From NCBI RefSeq assembly GCF_001468485.1, contig NZ_LODI01000013.1, forward strand, positions 99,852 to 163,851: a DNA stretch of 64,000 bases. The letters are read 5' to 3'. Position numbers and translations under genes: made by a program. The stretch is from Pseudoalteromonas sp. H71 (lineage in GTDB: Bacteria > Pseudomonadota > Gammaproteobacteria > Enterobacterales > Alteromonadaceae). Below, in pieces: positions 24,622 to 32,892 of the stretch (positions within the stretch are counted from its first letter, which is position 1; each line of letters starts with the position of its first letter). The notes under the pieces are model-generated. The model did no database searches, was not told where the DNA came from, and was given only the letters and a program-made list of their open reading frames with translations.

Positions 24622-25029
24622 ATGAAACGTACACTTTTAAAAACCATCGCTCTTGGCTCATTATTAACTTGCTCTGCAGCTGTAATGGCTGATTCAAGTG
24701 ATTACAAATTAATGGTTATTGAAGCGCAAACTGCGCCGCAGCCGCTTGAGCAATCGTTTAACAGCTGCGCACTTAATGTTAAGTCAAAAAACTACGCACA
24801 GGCTGAAGCAATTTGTACTAAAGCTATCGCATTGTTAAAAGATGCTGATGCACCTCGATTTAAAGTACGCCAGTTGACTTCATTCGCGTTAAGCAACCGC
24901 GGTATAGCGCGTTTAAAAGCGAACAACGAAACAGCTGGTCTTGCTGATTTATACGAAGCTAAATCAATGTCTAATAGCACAATGGTGTCGCATAATTTAA
25001 CACGTGCTAAAGAAGAGCTTTCTTTATAA
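24622..25029 (+). CDS. Small secreted TPR-like protein, copy 2
   Basis: Protein of 135 residues, a close paralogue of the preceding gene (the mature parts differ at only a few positions; for example EVCTKA is AICTKA and DFYEAN is DLYEAK). The signal peptide is more diverged (MKRTLLKTIALGSLLTCSAA). A good AGGAAAGG ribosome site precedes the ATG. TPR-like helices and the two Cys are conserved, and synonymous changes are numerous, so both copies are under selection on the protein. Each copy has its own leader and terminator, so each is a separate unit. Confidence 0.75.
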   Translation: MKRTLLKTIALGSLLTCSAAVMADSSDYKLMVIEAQTAPQPLEQSFNSCALNVKSKNYAQAEAICTKAIALLKDADAPRFKVRQLTSFALSNRGIARLKANNETAGLADLYEAKSMSNSTMVSHNLTRAKEELSL

Positions 25030-25046
25030 TAAGTATTACCATAGTG

Positions 25047-25084
25047 AAAAAGCCGATGTTGGAGTAATCTTGCATCGGCTTTTT
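25047..25084 (+). terminator. Terminator of small secreted protein copy 2
   Basis: AAAAAGCCGATG and CATCGGCTTTTT, perfect 12-bp arms around a 14-base loop with a following T-run. Confidence 0.9.
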
Positions 25085-25175
25085 TGTGTTTATTGCTTTT
25101 TAAAATGCTCATCATCTATTCATAATTGCGGGTTAATAATACGTTTAATTATTTAACTCAAAAATATGCCCTATT

Positions 25176-25703
25176 TTGAAACCCATAAAAATATTACTGC
25201 TCACCTTAGTCATTACTATATTAACCCTAGTACTCGCCGTGTTTGCTTTACCTGAAAAAATCACGAATCCCGTATCAGGGGCAACACCCAACGATTGGAA
25301 TCATGCTACTTTTTGGTATGAGCCATGGGGTAAGTCGGGGGTTCATAAAGGTATTGATATATTTGGTAAGAAAAATACGCATGTTGTTGCACCCGTTAAC
25401 GGGCTTGTTGTGTTTAGTGGAGAACTTAAAAGAGGCGGTAAGGTGGTTGTTATACTTGGGGCTAAATGGCGTATTCATTATTTAGCACATTTAAATAGCT
25501 ACACTGTAAGTAAAGGTGACATTGTAAAGCTAAATGAGAATATTGGCTTACTGGGTAGAACAGGAAATGCAGTCGGTAAGCCACCTCATGTTCATTATTC
25601 AATTGTGTCTTTATTTCCATTACCTTGGCTTGCAACAAATGAAAGCCAAGGTTGGAAAAGAATGTTTTATATCAACCCACACACAAAACTGGTTAAGCGT
25701 TAA
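25176..25703 (+). CDS. M23-family metallopeptidase (LytM-like)
   Basis: Protein of 175 residues with one N-terminal membrane or signal segment (KILLLTLVITILTLVLAVF). The peptidase domain has the zinc ligands of M23: HKGIDIF (HxxxD-like) and HVHYSI (HxH), with GLLGRTGNAVGKPPHVH between. It likely cuts peptidoglycan cross-links or a related peptide, outside the cytoplasm. The start is TTG, since no in-frame ATG precedes the membrane segment; this makes the exact start uncertain. It ends 34 bases before the convergent SbtA gene. Confidence 0.85.
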   Translation: MKPIKILLLTLVITILTLVLAVFALPEKITNPVSGATPNDWNHATFWYEPWGKSGVHKGIDIFGKKNTHVVAPVNGLVVFSGELKRGGKVVVILGAKWRIHYLAHLNSYTVSKGDIVKLNENIGLLGRTGNAVGKPPHVHYSIVSLFPLPWLATNESQGWKRMFYINPHTKLVKR

Positions 25704-25736
25704 TGGGCAGTGGCAAGTCACCGCGCTAAATGTTAG

Positions 25737-26684
25737 CTATTGAATAGCAACGGCAAGCTGGTGGTAAAGGCCAATACCTACTATTACATTGAACGGAAAA
25801 GTAACACCCAGCGAGCTAAGCATGGCAAGGCCTATATCTGCTTTGGGAATAGCGGCTTTTATTGCAGCAGGGGCTGCAATGTATGAGGCACTGGCTACTA
25901 AGCTACCCAATATAACCACTGACCCAAGTTCTAATCCTAATAAAGTACCTACACCTACACCTAGTGTGCCCAAACATAACGGTGTAATGATAGCAAAAGT
26001 GGCTAATTTCCAATGTTGCCATGGGAAAGGGCGAAGTGTTTGTGCAGCTACTAATCCCATTTCTAGTAAAAATAAGGCAAGGACTACTTTAAAACTGCTT
26101 GTTAATAAGCTGGTAACTTGGCTGCCTTGTGATGTGCCGTACATCATGCCAATAATTACACCACCGACCAATAAAATAACACTTTTGTTAGTAAGGGTTT
26201 CGTGCCAAAGCGCTTTTAATGAGAGTGTACTTGTTTGGCCTGGGTCTTTATCAAGCTTGCGATAAAGTAATAAGCCAACAATAATAGCGGGAAGCTCTAG
26301 CATAACTAAATAGAGTGTTACTTCAGCGCCTACGGCTAAATTTGCAGATTCGGCATACGCTAACGCAACCGCAAAAGTACCGGCACTTACCGAGCCATAA
26401 TGCGCTGCAATACTGGCGCTATTGGCCACCGATAATTTAATAACGTATTTTAAAATGGGATATAACAGTAGCGGAATAAGTGCGCCTAAAAGCATAACTG
26501 TGCCCATTTCTGGTAGTAGCTGCCAACTTAAATTACCATGAAGTACCATGCCGCCTTTTAAACCAATAGTTAGCATGAGTAATAAGCTTAGCGTTTCGTA
26601 CGTGGCTTTAGGAATGGTTAAATCAGAGCGTAATATTCCTGCTACTAATCCTAAAATAAAAAACATAACAACTATATCAGGCAC
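25737..26684 (-). CDS. sbtA: SbtA-type sodium-dependent bicarbonate permease
   Basis: Inner-membrane protein of 315 residues with about 10 hydrophobic segments in two repeats (first near GLKGGMVLHGNL and AHYGSVSAGTFAVALAYAE; second near LLEMGLVAAQTLRPF and ASASYIAAPAAIKAAIP). The AHYGSVSAGTF and SASYIAAPAA elements are typical of the SbtA family, which imports bicarbonate with sodium in cyanobacteria and occurs in many heterotrophs. It may supply carbon for biotin-dependent carboxylases here. It is transcribed divergently from a LysR-type regulator, which probably controls it. Substrate in this organism is inferred. Confidence 0.85.
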   Translation of the reverse strand: MPDIVVMFFILGLVAGILRSDLTIPKATYETLSLLLMLTIGLKGGMVLHGNLSWQLLPEMGTVMLLGALIPLLLYPILKYVIKLSVANSASIAAHYGSVSAGTFAVALAYAESANLAVGAEVTLYLVMLELPAIIVGLLLYRKLDKDPGQTSTLSLKALWHETLTNKSVILLVGGVIIGMMYGTSQGSQVTSLLTSSFKVVLALFLLEMGLVAAQTLRPFPWQHWKLATFAIITPLCLGTLGVGVGTLLGLELGSVVILGSLVASASYIAAPAAIKAAIPKADIGLAMLSSLGVTFPFNVIVGIGLYHQLAVAIQ

Positions 26685-26798
26685 ACCTTTTTCCTTTTAA
26701 ATATGAAATTAAGTAGCGCTATTGTATTTAAAACTTTGTATAGTAAATAATAAAATAAATACCAGTTAGGTATAGGTAATTATCTATAGGTGGGCGTT

Positions 26799-27740
26799 GT
26801 GGATTTACGACATATTTCATTTAGGTTGCTCGAAGTATTTATGAGCGTAGTAAAAACAGGTTCAATTAGTGAAACCGCGAGGCGCTTGCACTTAACTCAG
26901 CCCACTGTTTCGCTGCAAATAAAGCGCTTACAAGAAACCATAGGCGAGCCATTAATACATATGCAGCAACAAAAACTGCATGTAACAGAGGCTGGGTTAG
27001 CGCTTTTTAAAACCTGCCAGCAAGTATTTGGGCATTTTGAAGACTACCAAGACTTTTTAACAGAGCTCAATGGCGGAGAGCGCGGTAGGTGTAAAATAGC
27101 CATGGTCAACACCGCGCAGTACATTTTGCCCAAATTGTTGGGGCCTTATAGTAATTTGCACCCGCATGTAGAGCTTCCTCTTGAGATAGGCAACCGTGCA
27201 GAAGTGCTTGATCGATTTGAGCGAGGTGAAGACGATATTTATGTTTTCAGTCACCCTCCATCGCTTGAACATGCGCAAGCTGCACGTTTTTTACATAATC
27301 CGCTTGAGTTTATTGTGCCGGTTAATCACCCTCTTGCCAGTGTAAAGTCAGTAAAGCTTAGGGATTTAATGCAATACCGATTTTTATTACGCGAAAATGG
27401 CTCGGCAACACGCATGTTATTTGAAAGCGAGCTACAAAGTCGTGGTTTAGTACTCAGCGATTCGGTACAAATGGCCAGTAATGAAGCAATTAGAGTTGCG
27501 GTATCGTCGGGCATGGGAATCGCTGTTTTATCTCGCCACGTGCTTGCAAAAGACGATGCAAACTTTAAGGTATTAACAGTTACCGACACTCATTTGGCAA
27601 GCCATTGGTATTTTGTTATGCGAACCGACAGGCATATATCGCATGCGGCGCGAAACTTTTTAAAATTTGCACAGCAGCATTTAGAGCAATATCTTGGCTC
27701 AAAGTGGGTGAGAAACGAGTTAGATAAATTACGGATTTAA
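26799..27740 (+). CDS. LysR-family transcriptional regulator
   Basis: Protein of 313 residues from the preferred GTG start; an in-frame GTG three codons earlier has no ribosome site, whereas TAGGTGG lies at the right distance here. The N-terminal winged helix-turn-helix is clear (SFRLLEVFMSVV, then GSISETARRLHLTQPTVS). The C-terminal co-inducer domain follows. It is divergent from sbtA and is the likely regulator of that gene. Sequence resembles CysB/CmpR-type members, but subfamily is not certain. A Crp/Fnr gene follows on the same strand with a 1-base gap, so they are probably co-transcribed. Confidence 0.88.
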   Translation: MDLRHISFRLLEVFMSVVKTGSISETARRLHLTQPTVSLQIKRLQETIGEPLIHMQQQKLHVTEAGLALFKTCQQVFGHFEDYQDFLTELNGGERGRCKIAMVNTAQYILPKLLGPYSNLHPHVELPLEIGNRAEVLDRFERGEDDIYVFSHPPSLEHAQAARFLHNPLEFIVPVNHPLASVKSVKLRDLMQYRFLLRENGSATRMLFESELQSRGLVLSDSVQMASNEAIRVAVSSGMGIAVLSRHVLAKDDANFKVLTVTDTHLASHWYFVMRTDRHISHAARNFLKFAQQHLEQYLGSKWVRNELDKLRI

Positions 27741-27741
27741 A

Positions 27742-28419
27742 ATGAGCGCAATAACACAAAAACAAATCGACATTATTGAAAAGGGGCCATGGTTTGCTAG
27801 CCGATGTGAGCACTTAAAACAGTTTTTGTTAGCTAATGGCAAATGCGTAAGCCTTAATGCGCATGAGTCATTATTTTTACGTGGTGACCCACACGACGGA
27901 ATATACGTTGTTTTAAGAGGCATTATGCGAATAAGTGGCGTAAATAGTAATGGAAAAGAGGCCGTATTGAGTTTCATTGATGCGTCACTATGGTTTGGTG
28001 AAGTAACATTATTTGATAAAGGCTTAAGAACCCATGACGTTTACGCGCAAACTAATGCAGAGCTATATTTCGTTCCACAACGCTCACTGGAGCAGTTATT
28101 AGGTAAACACCCTGAGTATTGGCAGGAGTTTGGTTTACTATTGGCACAAAAATTACGCCTTATGTTTTCTTCAATGGAAGATCATGCATTGCACAGTGCA
28201 GAGCAAAAGGTATGTAACAGATTATTAATGCTGGGTGAGCAAACCAATTTTTCAGCGCCATTGGCATTGTCTCAACAACAATTAGCGGATATGACCTATT
28301 TAACACGGCAAACCATAAATCAAATACTACAAAAGCTGGTTAAAATAAATGCCATAAGTTTGGGGTATCAGTGCATTACTGTGTTGGATATACGTAAACT
28401 ACAGGCGCTTGCTAGTTAA
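27742..28419 (+). CDS. Crp/Fnr-family transcriptional regulator
   Basis: Protein of 225 residues with an N-terminal cyclic-nucleotide-binding-like domain (LFLRGDPHDGIYVVLRG, residues about 45-62, and LWFGEVTLFDKGLRTHDVYA) and a C-terminal helix-turn-helix (SQQQLADMTYLTRQTINQIL). The phosphate-binding loop (RGDPHDGIY) differs from classic Crp and the Cys cluster of Fnr is absent, so the effector is unknown. It sits 1 base after the LysR gene and probably belongs to the same transcript. Confidence 0.85.
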   Translation: MSAITQKQIDIIEKGPWFASRCEHLKQFLLANGKCVSLNAHESLFLRGDPHDGIYVVLRGIMRISGVNSNGKEAVLSFIDASLWFGEVTLFDKGLRTHDVYAQTNAELYFVPQRSLEQLLGKHPEYWQEFGLLLAQKLRLMFSSMEDHALHSAEQKVCNRLLMLGEQTNFSAPLALSQQQLADMTYLTRQTINQILQKLVKINAISLGYQCITVLDIRKLQALAS

Positions 28420-28726
28420 CTTGAGCGGTGAACAACAAGCCTATAACAAACCGTTTTTTTAGCGCTAACTGCGTTGAATTAAAAATTACTAGCCAGATAA
28501 AAACACACCCTAAATAGTTTAACTAGAGTGTTGGATGCCTAGCTTTACCTTACCCAAATACCAAATAGGTCGCTGAAAATTCAACCATAAAAGATCAATA
28601 AACCCTAGCTTTAGACTAGTTTATTTGTGCTCTTTGTTGGAACTAAAATTGCTACAAGTAATACTTTGCGGCAATAGATTTAAGCTAGTGATGATAATTC
28701 CCCTTATAAATCAACATAGTAGCTAT
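28420..28726. other. Gap without recognised feature
   Basis: No good ORF, strong hairpin or repeat was found in these 307 bases. A weak AACAC...GTGTT inverted repeat near 28500-28535 may be a terminator of the Crp/Fnr gene. The frame entering from 28625 is probably an upstream extension of the next gene without a good start. Confidence 0.3.
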
Positions 28727-29056
28727 ATGAGTGACACTAATACGGCATTAAAAAGTAACCGTGCGGCAATTGATGTCCCTATTCAACAGACCACCAAAGA
28801 AGAGAAATCGTTAAATGGGCCAAAGGTTACTAATAACTTTTTACAAAATGCCCAAGAGGCATTGGTATACCAGCGTTTAGGTATCGATAAAGACAAAATA
28901 GCCGAGATAAAAGCATTAATAGAAGCGTTATCTGAGCAGTTACAAAAGCAAGGCGCTGACAGTGATTCAATTAATAAAAAAATGGATGAACTACAACAAA
29001 TGCTTGAACAGGAGTATCAAAAAGGGCGCGAAAGAATGGATAGTCAACCAGAGTAG
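28727..29056 (+). CDS. Hypothetical protein with a coiled-coil C-terminus
   Basis: Protein of 109 residues from the chosen ATG (MSDTNTALKSNRAA); the 34 residues upstream are not protein-like. The first 45 residues are polar. The rest is a helical, acidic segment (KDKIAEIKALIEALSEQLQK, then KKMDELQQMLEQEYQKG) with a likely coiled coil. No signal peptide or Cys. It is unrecognised and stands alone before a DUF962 gene. The strong coding bias of the helix supports a real gene. Confidence 0.6.
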   Translation: MSDTNTALKSNRAAIDVPIQQTTKEEKSLNGPKVTNNFLQNAQEALVYQRLGIDKDKIAEIKALIEALSEQLQKQGADSDSINKKMDELQQMLEQEYQKGRERMDSQPE

Positions 29057-29177
29057 GAAAAGGGACGTATTATTTCAGCGTTGGTTTAGTTTTGTAAGTG
29101 TCGGGTAGGTGACATTGTTGCTACACTTTTATTTGTTATGTTCAGTTTTTAGTTAAAACTTTATAGAGGAATACACA

Positions 29178-29681
29178 ATGCAAACACTTCAGCAACAACT
29201 GGGCAAATATGGTTTATACCACCGCTCTAAACGCAATGTTTTAACTCACTTTTTTGGTATTCCGCTTATTGTATTTGCGGTGCTGTGCTTATTAGCGCGT
29301 ATTCAGTTACCCCTTGGCAGCTTACTTATTGATGGTGCACAGCTTTTTGTTTTTGCAAGCGTGGTGTATTACTTAATGTTAAGTGTGTCGCTTGGCTTAA
29401 TAATGGGCGTTTTGTTTACTTTATTACTTTTAGCGGCGCAACCAATAGCGGCAATGGCTTTTTGGCCTTGGTTAAGCATTGGCGTGGGGGTATTTGTTTT
29501 TGGTTGGGTGCTGCAGTTTATTGGGCATTATTATGAAGGTAAAAAGCCTGCGTTTGTTGATGATTTAATAGGCTTAATTATTGGCCCATTGTACGTAACC
29601 GTTGAATTATTATTTTTAATGGGATTTTACAAACAGCTTGAAAACGAAGTAAATGCGATAGCTGGACCAACAAAAGCGTAA
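29178..29681 (+). CDS. DUF962/Mpo1-like membrane protein
   Basis: Protein of 167 residues with four hydrophobic segments. It matches the DUF962 family, whose yeast member Mpo1 is an Fe2+-dependent dioxygenase that shortens 2-hydroxy fatty acids. Potential iron ligands in the family pattern are present: LYHRSKRNVLTHFFGIP near the start and FIGHYYEGKKPAFVDD near residue 118. Whether the bacterial protein has this activity is unknown. A shorter relative of the same family is at 39.8 kb. The next gene, an SDR oxidoreductase, follows 18 bases later. Confidence 0.8.
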   Translation: MQTLQQQLGKYGLYHRSKRNVLTHFFGIPLIVFAVLCLLARIQLPLGSLLIDGAQLFVFASVVYYLMLSVSLGLIMGVLFTLLLLAAQPIAAMAFWPWLSIGVGVFVFGWVLQFIGHYYEGKKPAFVDDLIGLIIGPLYVTVELLFLMGFYKQLENEVNAIAGPTKA

Positions 29682-29699
29682 TAAAGTAAAGAGGTGCAA

Positions 29700-30491
29700 A
29701 TGGATTTTAATAATAAAACAGTGTGGATCACCGGCGCATCGTCAGGTATTGGTAAAGAGCTTGCCGTTCAATTTGCAAAGTTAGGCGCACGCATTATTTT
29801 ATCTGCCCGCAATGTTGAAAAGCTCACTGAGGTAAAAGCAACGCTTGAAGGTGATGGACATCTAATTATACCGCTTGATTTAGCAAACCCAGAGCAAGTG
29901 CTTAGCTCGGTGAATTCACAAATTAATGACATTCCCGCTATAGATATTTTAATAAATAATGGCGGGGTATCTCAGCGGAGTTTATTTTTAGAAAACGACT
30001 TTAATGTATACCGCCAGCTGATGGAGGTTAATTATTTTGGTTTAATAGCACTGACAAAAGCAATATTACCCTCAATGGTTGCCAGAAAAAGCGGTTCAAT
30101 AGTGGCTATTAGTAGTGTGGCAGGAAAAGTTGGCTCAAAGTTTAGAACGGGTTATTCAGGCTCTAAATATGCGGTTGTAGGATTTATGGATTGCCTGCGG
30201 GCGGAAGTAGCTGAACACAATATTCATTGCTTAACTATTTGCCCAGGCTCGATAAAAACAGCAATTGCGCATAACTCGTTAAACGAGCAGGGCGTCGCAC
30301 AAAATAAACCTGAAGAATCAATTGAAAACGGTATGGCAGTATCCTGTGCTGCTGCAAAAATGATAAAAGCAATTGCCAACAAAAAAGACGAAGTTATTGT
30401 AGGGCAAGGGTTAAGTGGTTGGGCACCAACAATAAAACGGTTTTTCCCTACTTTATTTAATCGGTTAACGGCTAAAACTAACTACAGATAA
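29700..30491 (+). CDS. Short-chain dehydrogenase/reductase
   Basis: NAD(P)-dependent oxidoreductase of 264 residues. Classic SDR features: VWITGASSGIGKELA (cofactor Gly-rich loop), DILINNGGVSQ, IVAISSVAGKVG (catalytic Ser) and the Tyr-Lys pair in GYSGSKYAVVG. It resembles the DHRS7-like group, but substrate is unknown. The start at 29700 lies 6 bases after AAAGAGG; a GTG two codons earlier is less likely. It may be co-transcribed with the DUF962 gene just upstream, which suggests a lipid-linked role, but this is inference. Confidence 0.88.
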   Translation: MDFNNKTVWITGASSGIGKELAVQFAKLGARIILSARNVEKLTEVKATLEGDGHLIIPLDLANPEQVLSSVNSQINDIPAIDILINNGGVSQRSLFLENDFNVYRQLMEVNYFGLIALTKAILPSMVARKSGSIVAISSVAGKVGSKFRTGYSGSKYAVVGFMDCLRAEVAEHNIHCLTICPGSIKTAIAHNSLNEQGVAQNKPEESIENGMAVSCAAAKMIKAIANKKDEVIVGQGLSGWAPTIKRFFPTLFNRLTAKTNYR

Positions 30492-30571
30492 AAGTACTGT
30501 TTACTATTAATTAAGCCAATAACAGGTTGTAGTTTTGTTAATATTGAAAAGGTAGACTGTATTAAAATTAA

Positions 30572-31183
30572 ATGAATAAGGTAAGGATACTCGTGAAATT
30601 TGCATGGCTAAGCCTTTTTTTTGGTGTATTAATTTGGTCTGGCATTAACCCTAAAGATCAATTCACTTGGTTACTTGAAGTTATTCCCGCAGTGATTGGA
30701 TTAGCACTTATAGCAAGCACGTACAAATACTTTAAATTAACCTCTTTATTGTACTTTTTTATTTTAGTGCATTGTATTGTGCTGATGGTGGGTGGTCATT
30801 ATACCTACGCAGAAGTACCTTTATTTGATAATTTATTTGGCAGCGAGCGAAATAACTATGACAAAGTAGGGCACTTTTTTCAGGGGTTTGTGCCTGCTTT
30901 GCTAGCGCGAGAAATACTGCTACGCAAGCAAGTTGTGAATGGCCGAGGTTGGTTAACTTTATTTGTTATATCTGTCAGTTTGGCGTTTAGTGCGTTTTAC
31001 GAATTAATAGAATGGTGGGTGGCAGTACTGACCGGTGAAAACGCTGAGGCTTTTTTAGGGACGCAAGGGTATGTGTGGGATACACAGTCTGATATGGCAT
31101 TAGCGTTATTTGGTGCTATTTGCTCGTTACTGCTGCTTTCAAAACTACACGATACGCAGTTAAAGTATGTAAAAAACTATTAA
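30572..31183 (+). CDS. DUF2238 (YjdF-like) membrane protein
   Basis: Inner-membrane protein of 203 residues with five or six hydrophobic segments. The DUF2238 pattern is visible: VGGHYTYAEVPLFD, YDKVGHFFQGFVPALLAREILLR (read with gaps) and SAFYELIEWWVAV, then GYVWDTQSDMALALFGA. Several His, Asp and Glu residues lie near the membrane surface, but no activity is known. It is transcribed in line with the SDR gene upstream and a GNAT gene 22 bases downstream. Confidence 0.85.
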   Translation: MNKVRILVKFAWLSLFFGVLIWSGINPKDQFTWLLEVIPAVIGLALIASTYKYFKLTSLLYFFILVHCIVLMVGGHYTYAEVPLFDNLFGSERNNYDKVGHFFQGFVPALLAREILLRKQVVNGRGWLTLFVISVSLAFSAFYELIEWWVAVLTGENAEAFLGTQGYVWDTQSDMALALFGAICSLLLLSKLHDTQLKYVKNY

Positions 31184-31205
31184 ACACTGTACTGGATAGT
31201 TAAAA

Positions 31206-31658
31206 ATGACTCAACAACCTCACAACTACTCAATTAGTACAGACAAGTCTAAGCTTAACTTTAACGTTATTTATAACTTTATTGCTAATAGCTACTGGGC
31301 AAAAGGCATACCTAAAAGTGTGATGCAAAAAGCGATTGATAATTCAATGTGCTTTGGCGTGTATAGCCCTAATAACGAGCAAGTTGGTTTTGCACGGGTA
31401 GTTACCGACAACGCTACTTTTGCTTACTTGGCAGATGTATTTATTACCCCGCACCTACAAGGGTGTGGCCTCAGCAAGTTACTTATTAAGACAATAGTAG
31501 AACACCCTGAACTACAAGGCCTCAGGCGTTTTTTATTAGCCACATCGGATGCGCATGGCTTGTATGCGCAATATGGGTTTGAACCGATAGACAACCCCGC
31601 ACTGCTAATGCAAATTAATCCTGCAAATGTGTATGATGAAAATAAAGAGGCCAATTAA
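31206..31658 (+). CDS. GNAT-family N-acetyltransferase
   Basis: Protein of 150 residues with the GNAT fold. The acetyl-CoA-binding motif A is FITPHLQGCGLSKLLIKTIV (a Q-x-x-G-x-G-like loop, QGCGLS), with the preceding strand VGFARVVTDNATFAYLADV and the C-terminal AQYGFEPI motif. The substrate is not known; small-molecule or peptide amines are possible. It lies 22 bases after the DUF2238 gene and likely shares its transcript. It is followed by a convergent accessory gene patch. Confidence 0.88.
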   Translation: MTQQPHNYSISTDKSKLNFNVIYNFIANSYWAKGIPKSVMQKAIDNSMCFGVYSPNNEQVGFARVVTDNATFAYLADVFITPHLQGCGLSKLLIKTIVEHPELQGLRRFLLATSDAHGLYAQYGFEPIDNPALLMQINPANVYDENKEAN

Positions 31659-31691
31659 GCGAGGGGAAGAGCAATGTTTATTTTAACCTCC

Positions 31692-32087
31692 TTACAGGCC
31701 CCAAACTCTTAAGGCTGCCGTATGAATTTCATTTAAAAGTAATACGCCTGCAATACTACCAAAAAGCACCCACTTTTTAGATTTTTCAACTTCCTTGGAG
31801 CGTCTGTAAGTAACATAGCCAATAAAGGTTACTAGTACACTAACGGCTATTAATGATAATTGATTCTCTTGGTTAAACCTAAAGTTCCCCTCAATTATAT
31901 GATGAGAGAAAAATGAAATAACCCAAAGCGTGAACAAAACAGTAAGACCAATTACATAATTAATAATCTTAAATGTATTAATTGAAGTACCACAAACAGG
32001 ACAAACATAATTTTGTTGCCTAGCGTTGGGTGTTTTAATCCTTACGGTAATTGTTGAATTACATTTTTTACAAACTAACAGAGGCAT
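31692..32087 (-). CDS. Zinc-ribbon membrane protein
   Basis: Protein of 131 residues. The N-terminus has two CxxC pairs (LVCKKCNS and YVCPVCGTS) that form a zinc ribbon, followed by three hydrophobic segments (YVIGLTVLFTLWVISFF, LSLIAVSVLVTFIGYVTY and WVLFGSIAGVLLL). This layout, zinc ribbon plus membrane helices, is common among unnamed inner-membrane proteins. Function is unknown. It is the first of four short minus-strand genes at 31.7-34.1 kb with different character from their neighbours. Upstream is a MITE-like element. Confidence 0.65.
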   Translation of the reverse strand: MPLLVCKKCNSTITVRIKTPNARQQNYVCPVCGTSINTFKIINYVIGLTVLFTLWVISFFSHHIIEGNFRFNQENQLSLIAVSVLVTFIGYVTYRRSKEVEKSKKWVLFGSIAGVLLLNEIHTAALRVWGL

Positions 32088-32106
32088 AAACTCGATTCCA
32101 TTTAGG

Positions 32107-32275
32107 GCTTATAATAAGACTGTAGAATAACTCCAACAGCCAAACTAAATTTAAAAAAGTTGCTGTAATTAACTCTAAGTTTTTTTAACGCATTAGCTAA
32201 TGCTATTTGGAACCCATAAAACAGGCTAACTTTCTTTAAAAAGGGTAATTCTACAGCCTCAACGCCCGCATAAGC
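32107..32275. mobile_element. MITE-like element, copy 1
   Basis: About 169 bases closely similar to 33446-33619, in the same orientation. It has terminal inverted repeats: GACTGTAGAATAACTC (32118) pairs with GGGTAATTCTACAGCCTC (ending 32260), and outside it GCTTAT pairs with ATAAGC. No coding frame or transposase is present. Target-site duplication was not resolved. Confidence 0.65.
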
Positions 32276-32371
32276 AGCTATTAATAATGGGCTAAAATTA
32301 TTGAGCGCTGCGACAATAGTCTATTGTTAATTGTCCGAGCGAGTTTACGAGCCTTGGTGCTCTTGCTAAGG

Positions 32372-32866
32372 CTACTTTGCCAAATATTCTAATATTTCTT
32401 GGTTTGGATTTTTAGATAGAGTAGCAAAACTTAAGGAATTAATACTTCCATACTTTTTGGCTGCATCGTGGCTTAATTTGGTATCTTTGCTTGCCCCAAG
32501 ATCCAACAATTTTTTAACTGCAATAGGATCAGAGTACAAAATTGCAGCATGTAAAGCTGTAAAACCGATACTATCTCTTTGCTCAATGTCAGCCCCACAA
32601 TTAACCATTATACTCAGAACATAATGAAATTTTGTATTTAAAATCTCGCGGCCTGCTACAACTGCACCTAATAGTGAATTAGGCTCAGCATCATTTTCTG
32701 GTATGTCAGGACAAGACTCTAACCATAACTCACTTAATGAGCCTTTTATTGTGCCTTTCTGGCCAATGTAATGTAGATGATATCCGAATTCTTGATCAAG
32801 GAATGAGTAAATGAGAACACCCAAAACACTTACAGGGAACAAGACAATAATAATGAGTTTTTTCAC
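32372..32866 (-). CDS. Ankyrin-repeat protein with N-terminal membrane segment
   Basis: Protein of 164 residues. An N-terminal signal or anchor (MKKLIIIVLFPVSVLGVLIYSFL) precedes a periplasmic domain with at least two ankyrin-like repeats: VNCGADIEQRDSIGFTALHA with AILYSDPIAVKKLLDLGA following. Ankyrin repeats mediate protein binding. In this patch of accessory genes it could be an immunity or adaptor protein, but nothing directly supports this. It begins 26 bases after the preceding DUF6817-like gene and may be co-transcribed with it. Confidence 0.75.
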   Translation of the reverse strand: MKKLIIIVLFPVSVLGVLIYSFLDQEFGYHLHYIGQKGTIKGSLSELWLESCPDIPENDAEPNSLLGAVVAGREILNTKFHYVLSIMVNCGADIEQRDSIGFTALHAAILYSDPIAVKKLLDLGASKDTKLSHDAAKKYGSINSLSFATLSKNPNQEILEYLAK

Positions 32867-32892
32867 TTCACTTTCCTTGTTTAACAGCTTAT

